A stretch of DNA of 8,242 nt from Bacteroidales bacterium (GTDB lineage: Bacteria; Bacteroidota; Bacteroidia; Bacteroidales; UBA3824), in contig JAEEXW010000106.1 in assembly GCA_016287995.1 (NCBI GenBank), positions 1 through 8,242 of the forward strand. The letters are read 5' to 3'. The notes beneath the pieces were generated by a model. The model had not been told where the DNA came from and ran no database searches. It saw only the letters and a list, made by a program, of their open reading frames with translations. Below are positions 1 to 5,269 of this stretch, in pieces (within the stretch, counting starts at the first letter, position 1; every line of letters begins with the position of its first letter). A program made the position numbers and the translations under genes.

Positions 1-1149
1 GAAAATTGTGGAGTCTTCCCTTGAAAACTCCAAAAATTCGTTCTTATAAAAGGTGCTGTCTTTTATCATGACGTAAATTCCGAGCGTGTCAATGATGTGG
101 TCTTTCTTCCAGTCAAACTCTTGAAACACAGGTTTCCCTTTTACAAAAGCCGCGTTTTTATGACCTTTTACGCTGAATTTTACCGTCTTTTTGTTGCCGT
201 TGAAGTCTGTAAGTTCATATCTCATGTTGTGAACCTCGCCTTCTTTTACGATGACGGGGCGGCAGGTCTTGTAAATGTCCAAAAAGTTGCCGGGTTCGAT
301 GAAACTTTTCTGAATGTAACGGTTGTCGCTCTGAACCTCCGCATAATCCACAAAACTGTTGATATACCGCGACTTGTCAAAAGGAATGTTTTCCAATTCT
401 GAATGAAAGACCAAAGTGTCGTTGTCAAAAAGTTTAACGCCCACAACTCCGCACGGCCGGCCGCCGACATCAAAAAAGTCAACCGCATTGATTCCGAAAC
501 CTACGTGTCCGAAAGCCTCTATTGTGCGGTTTTGAATCAGGTTGAGGTTGTAATATTTTTCGTTGACCGCTGAGGTGTCATCAAGCGCGTAGACTTTTAT
601 GCCGTAGACTGTCGGGGCTTGATGGTCGGCAACTTCGTCTAAAAATTCAAGCGGATTGAGGGCTGCATCGGCTTTTGTGTCCCTGACTTCAAAATGAAGG
701 TGTGGCCCGCCGGAAGAGCCTGTGTTGCCGGAATATGCGATGATTTCGCCTTTTTTTACCGGCAATTCGTCTTCTTTTGGAAAATAATCGGCAGTGAAAC
801 TTTGAATGCGGTATTGTTCTTTTCTGATAACCGAATCAATTTTAGGAGCATATTCGCTCAGATGTCCGTAAACTGTTGTATGTCCGTCATAATGAGTAAT
901 ATACAAGCCGTAGCCGTAACCGTAGGGCGAGACTTTTATCCGCGAGACATAGCCGTCGGCAACGCTCTTGACGGGTACGCCTATAACGCCGCCCGTCGAA
1001 ATGTCTAACCCTGCATGGAAATGGTTCGGGCGCAACTCCGCAAACGATGCGCTCAAAACATTTTGAATATCCATAGGGGAGGGGTACTTTTGCGCTTTTG
1101 TGCCTAAGTACCCCAAAATACACAGTAGAAATATAATTTTTGATTTCAT
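1..1149 (-). CDS. Secreted M23 family zinc metallopeptidase (LytM-like), 3' end beyond window
   Basis: Probable peptidoglycan endopeptidase acting in the periplasm. The visible 383 codons begin with a signal peptide (hydrophobic residues about 5-16, likely cleavage after TKA19-20). The M23 domain spans about residues 40-170. It has HxxxD (H45, D49), YGHL (H96) and HLH (H150, H152). By analogy with LytM, H45, D49 and H152 bind zinc, while H96 and H150 assist catalysis. All these residues are present, so the domain should be active. A glycine-rich GNTGSSGGPHLHFEV stretch is the classic C-terminal M23 signature. Residues about 178-383 are a beta-rich tail without recognised motifs, as is common in Bacteroidota M23 proteins. 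The gene is open at the left window edge, so the C-terminus is missing. The start ATG directly abuts the GH43 stop codon (TAAATG, no spacer), indicating cotranscription and probably translational coupling. A link to xylan use is not evident from the protein itself. Family call is firm; exact substrate is not known. Confidence 0.9.
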   Translation of the reverse strand, partial: MKSKIIFLLCILGYLGTKAQKYPSPMDIQNVLSASFAELRPNHFHAGLDISTGGVIGVPVKSVADGYVSRIKVSPYGYGYGLYITHYDGHTTVYGHLSEYAPKIDSVIRKEQYRIQSFTADYFPKEDELPVKKGEIIAYSGNTGSSGGPHLHFEVRDTKADAALNPLEFLDEVADHQAPTVYGIKVYALDDTSAVNEKYYNLNLIQNRTIEAFGHVGFGINAVDFFDVGGRPCGVVGVKLFDNDTLVFHSELENIPFDKSRYINSFVDYAEVQSDNRYIQKSFIEPGNFLDIYKTCRPVIVKEGEVHNMRYELTDFNGNKKTVKFSVKGHKNAAFVKGKPVFQEFDWKKDHIIDTLGIYVMIKDSTFYKNEFLEFSREDSTIF

Positions 1150-2733
1150 TTATTCACTGATTTTAAACCAGTCAAAATCTGCGTATCCGCCTTCTTCTTT
1201 TGTGGAGTAGTTGAAAAGCGCGAATCTCTGTCCCATAAAGTGGTCAAGGCGGTATACCATTTGAAGTTTGCCGCCAAGTTGTTTCCATTCTATGCCGTCA
1301 ACTGAGTAGAAAAAGTTTGCAGTGTCAGCGCGGTCTTTGAAATAACAATCTGCTTTTAAATATATTGTATTAGCGTCAACAGCCGTGCTTTCAACCTCGT
1401 GCTGAACGCCTTTTAACGAGTCAACGGGTTGATTATCAACAACTGTGATAAAATTTTTGTCGCCGTCTTTTTTTACGCCGATGTAGCCGAATTGTCCCGC
1501 TAAAAGTGCAAGTCCTGCAACATCTCCATCTTTTAAGTTGGTAACATCAAGACATACCGAGCCGAAACATTTTGGACCAAAAGTTCTCTGTGTTAACATG
1601 TTACGGCTTTGGGTGAAAATTGAGTCTATTCTGCCGGTTTTCAGTCTCAAAAAGCCCTGACGTTCTGAGAGCGACCATAATTCGTTGACGGGATTGTGAT
1701 TCCACTGCCAAACGAGTTTTATTTTGTCCGTATTAAAATCGTCGCTGTCCACGATGCCGGGAATGAGGCTTTTGTTGACCGGAAGAGCCAGAGTGTCAGG
1801 AACTTTGCCGTTAACGCCTAATATAGGCCAGCCGTCTTTCCATTCAACGGGTACGAGGTAGGGGATACGGCCTACCGCGCCTCTGTCGCCGAAAAGGTAT
1901 GCAAACCAACGTCCGTCGGGAGTGTCAACTAAACCGCCTTGTGCTACGCCTTGGTCTTTAAGCAGAACTTTGCCCTCGTAAGGTCCGAAAATGTTGTCGG
2001 CGCGGTGACAGACAACGGTACGCATTCCGCCTTGCGGCCATACGATGTTAAAAAGATAATATTTGCCGTTGATTTTAAATATTTGAGAGCCTTCTGCGTT
2101 GAGCATCATTTTTTCTTTGCCGCCTGCCGGAAGTCCGCCGTCTTCGATTAAAACTTTTTCACTTTCGGGTTTTACACCGCTGAAATCAGGCTTTATTTCC
2201 TTGATTGAAAGCCTGCCGTTACCATTAATCATATAAACGTGTCCGTCATCTTCAAAAAACACAGTGTGGTCATGAAGCGAGGGCGAAAATTCATGTCTTT
2301 CCCATTTGCCGGTCTCAATGCTGTCGGTTAAGAAAAAGTATGTTTTATTGGTAACTTGGTCGAAAGTGCTGACAAAGAATTTTTTGCCGACTTTGCGTAT
2401 ACAACTTGCCCAAGAACCTCTGCCGTAAGTGTTTTTGCCGTTTTCGAGGGTTGTTTCGTTCATTGTGCCGAGAGTATCGTAACAATAACTTACGATTTCC
2501 CAGTTAGCGAGGTCTTTTGACCGCATAACAGGAACGCCGGGGTTAAGATGCATCGTTGTGCTGGTCATGTAATAGTATTCGCCGTTTCTAATCATTGAAA
2601 GGTCGGGAACGTCAGCCCAAATGACAGGATTTGTGCAGCCTGATTCGTAAATGGACGGTGTTTGTTGGTTTTGGCAGGAGTTGATTACCAGACCTGCCGT
2701 CAATAGTCCGATTGATAAAATTTTACTGTTCAT
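1150..2733 (-). CDS. GH43 family lipoprotein (beta-xylosidase / alpha-L-arabinofuranosidase type)
   Basis: Complete 527-residue glycoside hydrolase that probably removes arabinofuranosyl or xylosyl units from xylan or its oligosaccharides. The N-terminus has a hydrophobic segment ending in a lipobox-like VINSC, so Cys20 is the likely lipid anchor. The five-bladed propeller spans about residues 30-315. From family alignment patterns, D44 (in NPVIWADVPDLS) is the predicted general base, D155 (in LHDHTVFFEDDG) the pKa modulator and E214 (in NAEGSQIF) the general acid. D44 sits in PDLS where the family more usually has PDPS. Residues about 327-527 match the C-terminal beta-sandwich of long GH43 enzymes (VWQWNHNPVNELWSLSERQG), which usually helps shape the active site. 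Length fits two-domain GH43 proteins. It is the first gene of a minus-strand unit with the M23 gene and is divergent from the fused esterase. The leader is A-rich with no Shine-Dalgarno site, normal for Bacteroidota. Which sugar is released cannot be decided by reading. Confidence 0.93.
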   Translation of the reverse strand: MNSKILSIGLLTAGLVINSCQNQQTPSIYESGCTNPVIWADVPDLSMIRNGEYYYMTSTTMHLNPGVPVMRSKDLANWEIVSYCYDTLGTMNETTLENGKNTYGRGSWASCIRKVGKKFFVSTFDQVTNKTYFFLTDSIETGKWERHEFSPSLHDHTVFFEDDGHVYMINGNGRLSIKEIKPDFSGVKPESEKVLIEDGGLPAGGKEKMMLNAEGSQIFKINGKYYLFNIVWPQGGMRTVVCHRADNIFGPYEGKVLLKDQGVAQGGLVDTPDGRWFAYLFGDRGAVGRIPYLVPVEWKDGWPILGVNGKVPDTLALPVNKSLIPGIVDSDDFNTDKIKLVWQWNHNPVNELWSLSERQGFLRLKTGRIDSIFTQSRNMLTQRTFGPKCFGSVCLDVTNLKDGDVAGLALLAGQFGYIGVKKDGDKNFITVVDNQPVDSLKGVQHEVESTAVDANTIYLKADCYFKDRADTANFFYSVDGIEWKQLGGKLQMVYRLDHFMGQRFALFNYSTKEEGGYADFDWFKISE

Positions 2734-2799
2734 TTTTTTGAAAAATATTTTTGCGCGAAATTATCTGTTTTTGTTCAATATTACAAATTTTTTAGGGTT

Positions 2800-2829
2800 T
2801 TTGAAACATAAAGATAAATTTTTGAAACA
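2800..2829 (+). repeat. Direct repeat TTTGAAACA x2 (21-bp period)
   Basis: Two exact copies of TTTGAAACA occur at 2800-2808 and 2821-2829. Their 21-bp offset is about two helical turns, which would place both on the same DNA face. The same 9-mer occurs twice again before the susC-like gene. The role as a regulator binding site is inferred. Confidence 0.6.
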
Positions 2830-2852
2830 AAAAACTACCGGTTTTGTGTTTC
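2824..2852. repeat. Inverted repeat with 12-bp arms, candidate operator
   Basis: The left arm GAAACAAAAAAC (2824-2835) and right arm GTTTTGTGTTTC (2841-2852) are complementary at 11 of 12 positions, around a 5-base spacer. The element starts inside the second TTTGAAACA copy and ends 7 bases before the -7 box at 2860, so it covers the -33 region of the esterase promoter. That position suits a transcription factor site. This could also explain the lack of a good -33 TTTG at standard spacing, since activator-dependent promoters often lack one. Function is inferred from symmetry and position. Confidence 0.55.
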
Positions 2853-2859
2853 ATTTACA

Positions 2860-2867
2860 TAAATTTG
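2860..2867 (+). promoter_or_regulatory. Candidate -7 box (TAAATTTG) for the fused esterase
   Basis: TAAATTTG matches the Bacteroides primary sigma factor -7 consensus TAnnTTTG at every fixed position. It ends 37 bases before the esterase ATG, which would give a short leader of about 30 bases. No TTTG lies 19-21 bases upstream; the nearest (2843-2846) is only 13 bases away, so the -33 element is weak or missing. Confidence 0.5.
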
Positions 2868-2878
2868 CAAAATAATAG

Positions 2879-2892
2879 TTAAATCGATTTAA
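2879..2892. repeat. 14-bp perfect palindrome TTAAATCGATTTAA
   Basis: TTAAATCGATTTAA is identical to its own reverse complement. It ends 12 bases before the esterase start codon and lies downstream of the -7 box, so it is around +5 to +20 of the predicted transcript. This is a typical place for a repressor operator. As RNA it would form only a weak loopless stem, so a DNA-level role is more likely if it has one. Confidence 0.5.
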
Positions 2893-2904
2893 AAAAAATA
2901 TAAC

Positions 2905-4839
2905 ATGAAAAGGTATTTTCTTTTTTCTCTACTATTTGTTCTATCTGCTTTTGCAACGAAAGCACAGAACCCGAATTTTCACATTTATTTGTGTTTCGGA
3001 CAGTCCAATATGGAAGGAAACGCCAAAATCGAGGATCAGGATTTGAAAGGTGTTTCTCCGAGGTTCAAGATGATGGCTGCCGTTGACGATAATCAGCGCG
3101 GCAGAAAAAAAGGCAATTGGTATCAGGCTTTGCCGCCTCTTTGCCGTCAAAATACGGGTCTTACTCCGGCTGACTATTTCGGCAGAACGCTTACCGAAAA
3201 CCTTCCTGATAGTATTAGCGTCGGTGTGGTGATGGTTGCAATCGGCGGTATTGACATCAAAGGTTTTATGCCCGACTCAGTAGAAAATTATGCAAAAAAC
3301 AAGTCGCCGCATTGGATGAAAGGAATGTTGGCGGCATACGATAACAACCCGTACAAAGCACTTGTGGAATTAGGTAAACTTGCGCAAAAAGACGGTGTAA
3401 TAAAAGGGATTTTATTACATCAGGGTGAAACTAATACAGGGGATAGAATGTGGCCGGAATATGTTAAGACGGTCTATGACAGGCTTCTCGGAGACCTAAA
3501 CCTTAAACCAGAAGAAGTACCCTTGCTTGCCGGAGAAGTCGTTATCGCGGACGGTAAAGGCCTTTGCAGAAGTATGAATGCTATTATCGACGATTTGCCG
3601 AAAACGCTTCATACTTCGCACGTCGTATCGGCGGAAGGCCTTACCAATGCCGCTGATAATCTTCACTTTGATGCAGCCGGTTACAGAGAACTCGGCAAAC
3701 GTTACGGTGAAAAAATGTTGCCGCTCTTGGGCTACGAAGTTTATAAAGAGGTGAAAATCCCCGAAGACGCAAAAACAGCCGAAAACGCCATTCCGGGCAA
3801 AAAGTTTCCGATGGTAGATACTCACAACCGCGCTTATTTTCAAATTAATGCACCTAACGCAAAGACCGTTCAGACCGATATTTGCGGTAAAAAATACGAT
3901 ATGGTAAAAAACGACAAAGGAAGTTGGACTTGCGTTACAGACTCTCTTGCACCGGGTTTCCACTATTATTTTATGTTGGTTGACGGCGTTCAAGTCGTAG
4001 ACCCGAATGTTGACACTTATTTCGGCTGCAATCGTTTGGCTGGCGGTATTGAAATTCCCGAAGGCAAAGAGGGTGATTATTATCGTCCTAAGAAAAATAT
4101 TCCTCACGGTCAGGTTCGTTCGTTCCAGTATTACTCTAACGCAAAACAAGAATGGCGCAGAGCAATGGTTTATACCCCTGCAAGTTACGAAACTAATTTC
4201 AAGAAAAAATATCCCGTGCTTTATCTTCAACACGGTATGGGCGAGGACGAAACCGGCTGGACAAAGCAGGGATTTGCTCAAAATATTCTTGACAACTTAA
4301 TCGCAGAAGGCAAAGCCGTTGAAATGATTGTAGTTATGGAAAGCGGCGACGTTAAAGCACCGTTTGATTTCCGCAACGGAGGTCCTAACACAGCCGAGCG
4401 CAGCACATACGGCGCATCTTTTTATAAAGTGATGATTGAGGATTTGATTCCGCAGATTGACAAAAACTTCCGCACACTCACCGATAAGAAACATCGCGCT
4501 ATGGCGGGTTTGTCTTGGGGCGGACATCAGACTTTTGACGTAGTTTTAACGCATCTTGACATGTTCTATTACATGGGTGCATTCAGCGGTGCAATTTTCG
4601 GTCTTGACGCAAAACAAAACTATGGCGGCATATTGTCAAGGGCAGACGAGTTCAACAAACAGATAAAATACATGTTTCTTGGCATCGGAAGTCAGGAAAA
4701 TTTCGGTACTGACAAACTCGTTGAGCATTTAAAGAGTTTCGGTGTTAATCCGCAATATTACGTTTCGCCCGACACACATCACGAATGGCTTACTTGGCGC
4801 AGATGTCTGAAAGAATTTTTACCGAACATTTTTAAATAG
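2905..4839 (+). CDS. Secreted fused esterase: CE6/SASA domain, CBM48-like domain, CE1 domain
   Basis: A 644-residue protein predicted to deacetylate xylan and cleave feruloyl (or further acetyl) esters. A type I signal peptide covers residues 1-20 (cleavage likely TKA|Q). Residues about 24-275 form an SGNH/SASA acetylesterase-like (CE6) domain: GQSNM with nucleophile S34, the HQGETN block at 172-177, and DNLH with D251 and H254 as the likely acid and base. Residues about 298-385 resemble the CBM48/E-set module that commonly precedes CE1 esterases. Residues about 400-644 form the CE1 (esterase D-like) alpha/beta hydrolase: LQHGMGED near the oxyanion site, GLSWGG with nucleophile S537, and THHEW with H626 as the predicted catalytic histidine. 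The CE1 acid is not obvious; E598 in GSQEN is my best guess. Both domains retain their key serine and histidine. I recall CE6-CE1 fusions with dual acetyl/feruloyl activity from gut and soil Bacteroidota, so the architecture is not new. The GH43 gene is divergent; the gene ends at its own terminator. Activity of each half is inferred. Confidence 0.92.
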   Translation: MKRYFLFSLLFVLSAFATKAQNPNFHIYLCFGQSNMEGNAKIEDQDLKGVSPRFKMMAAVDDNQRGRKKGNWYQALPPLCRQNTGLTPADYFGRTLTENLPDSISVGVVMVAIGGIDIKGFMPDSVENYAKNKSPHWMKGMLAAYDNNPYKALVELGKLAQKDGVIKGILLHQGETNTGDRMWPEYVKTVYDRLLGDLNLKPEEVPLLAGEVVIADGKGLCRSMNAIIDDLPKTLHTSHVVSAEGLTNAADNLHFDAAGYRELGKRYGEKMLPLLGYEVYKEVKIPEDAKTAENAIPGKKFPMVDTHNRAYFQINAPNAKTVQTDICGKKYDMVKNDKGSWTCVTDSLAPGFHYYFMLVDGVQVVDPNVDTYFGCNRLAGGIEIPEGKEGDYYRPKKNIPHGQVRSFQYYSNAKQEWRRAMVYTPASYETNFKKKYPVLYLQHGMGEDETGWTKQGFAQNILDNLIAEGKAVEMIVVMESGDVKAPFDFRNGGPNTAERSTYGASFYKVMIEDLIPQIDKNFRTLTDKKHRAMAGLSWGGHQTFDVVLTHLDMFYYMGAFSGAIFGLDAKQNYGGILSRADEFNKQIKYMFLGIGSQENFGTDKLVEHLKSFGVNPQYYVSPDTHHEWLTWRRCLKEFLPNIFK

Positions 4840-4875
4840 TATTTACTGACATATTGACACTATAACATTTGTTAA

Positions 4876-4919
4876 CCCGGTCTTAAAAAAAGAGTTTTTA
4901 GGCCGGGATATTTTTTTTG
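4876..4919 (+). terminator. Rho-independent terminator after the fused esterase
   Basis: CCCGGTCT (4876-4883) pairs with AGGCCGGG (4900-4907), including one G-U pair. After a single bulged T at 4884, AAAAA (4885-4889) pairs with TTTTT (4895-4899), leaving a five-base loop. A T-rich tail with eight consecutive T follows (4911-4918). The strong GC stem and tail support real termination 36 bases after the esterase stop, separating that transcript from the susC-like gene. There is no T tract on the other side, so it works in the plus direction only. Confidence 0.9.
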
Positions 4920-4984
4920 TAGTGTGTTAAATACAACCATTCTTAATGTTAAATAAATGTTTCGTAAAACGGATAATTTTTCTA

Positions 4985-5045
4985 TTTGAAACAAAAATAC
5001 AAAAAAACACGGCATTTTGTTACTAAAATGTAAACTTTTGAAACA
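4985..5045 (+). repeat. Direct repeat TTTGAAACA x2 (52-bp period) upstream of susC-like gene
   Basis: Exact copies lie at 4985-4993 and 5037-5045, 52 bp apart or about five helical turns. The first copy continues as GAAACAAAA (4988-4996) and is matched at 8 of 9 positions by the inverted TTTTGTTAC (5015-5023). This recalls, with a wider spacer, the inverted repeat before the esterase gene. A common regulator for both promoters is the inference. Confidence 0.55.
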
Positions 5046-5128
5046 TTCAGATTAGTCTGTCTAAGGTTTTTGTGTTAATTTCACACTGCAAAAAAATACA
5101 AAAGGATTGTTAAATTTTTTAAAAAAGC

Positions 5129-5160
5129 GGAGGTAAAGAAAAATAATGAAAGAAACTTAA
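5129..5160 (+). other. GGAGG-preceded four-codon mini-ORF in the susC leader
   Basis: A GGAGG at 5129-5133 is followed 12 bases later by ATG AAA GAA ACT TAA (5146-5160), encoding only MKET. Strong Shine-Dalgarno sequences are unusual in Bacteroidota, and none of the genes here has one. It could be a leader mini-ORF, a regulatory RNA element or chance; no evidence separates these. Confidence 0.2.
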
Positions 5161-5182
5161 AACAAATTATTTTTTTAGTATA

Positions 5183-5195
5183 TGACAATTTGTCA
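5183..5195. repeat. 13-bp palindrome TGACAATTTGTCA, candidate operator
   Basis: TGACAA and TTGTCA are perfect inverted arms around one central T. The element lies 74 bases before the susC-like start codon. Its size and symmetry suit a dimeric DNA-binding protein, but I cannot assign a regulator. Confidence 0.45.
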
Positions 5196-5219
5196 GTCTA
5201 AAAAAGAGTTAAAGAAAAA

Positions 5220-5246
5220 CATTAAAACATTAAAAGGTATTTTAAT
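5220..5246 (+). repeat. Tandem CATTAAAA repeat overlapping a 7-bp AT hairpin
   Basis: CATTAAAA occurs twice in tandem (5220-5227, 5228-5235). The second copy supplies the left arm of a hairpin: ATTAAAA (5229-5235), loop GGTA, TTTTAAT (5240-5246). It ends 23 bases before the susC-like ATG. Either arm copy could pair with the right arm, so alternative foldings are possible, but all are A-U only and weak. Confidence 0.4.
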
Positions 5247-5269
5247 TTAATCTCAATTTTTTATTTTTT

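Larger units (their letters stand above)
2734..2904. promoter_or_regulatory. Divergent promoter region between GH43 and fused esterase genes
   Basis: This 171-bp, strongly AT-rich gap separates two genes that read away from each other, so it must drive both. Towards the esterase I see a perfect -7 box, a large inverted repeat just upstream of it and a palindrome just downstream. For the GH43 direction only a weaker candidate is visible (TATCTTTA read on the minus strand at 2816-2809) and no matching -33 TTTG at normal spacing. A 12-bp AT palindrome (AAAAATATTTTT, 2741-2752) lies seven bases before the GH43 start codon. The arrangement suggests that both transcription units are controlled together. 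Confidence 0.7.
4840..5269. other. 430-bp gene-free region upstream of susC-like gene
   Basis: No credible coding region is visible on either strand. It begins with the esterase terminator, then holds two TTTGAAACA copies, a GGAGG-preceded four-codon mini-ORF, a 13-bp palindrome, a tandem 8-mer and an AT hairpin just before the susC-like start. After the terminator, about 350 bases remain for promoter and leader. I find no perfect TAnnTTTG box. The best candidate is a TTTG at 5037-5040 followed 21 bases later by TAAGGTTT (5062-5069), which matches the -7 consensus at only 4 of 6 fixed positions; it would give a leader of roughly 190 bases. Confidence 0.6.

Noticed and set aside
97..1008. Open frames of about 100 codons on the plus strand at 97-402 and 694-1008
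   Set aside because: They oppose the M23 gene, which shows all its catalytic motifs on the minus strand, and their translations look like random shadows.
887..1123. 78-codon minus-strand frame overlapping the M23 start region
   Set aside because: It is a shifted frame of the same strand; the M23 frame from 1149 has the signal peptide and zinc motifs.
2784..2791. Possible -7 box AAAATTTG on the minus strand for the GH43 gene
   Set aside because: It misses the first T of TAnnTTTG and has no TTTG at the proper distance upstream, so support is too weak.
3496..4281. 261-codon open frame on the minus strand inside the fused esterase gene
   Set aside because: It lies antisense to the CE6 and CBM48-like coding sequence, whose domains read cleanly on the plus strand; its translation has no recognisable motif.
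5071..5085. CRP-like TGTG...CACA sequence upstream of susC
   Set aside because: The spacing is one base short of the enterobacterial CRP consensus, and that system is not expected in Bacteroidota.
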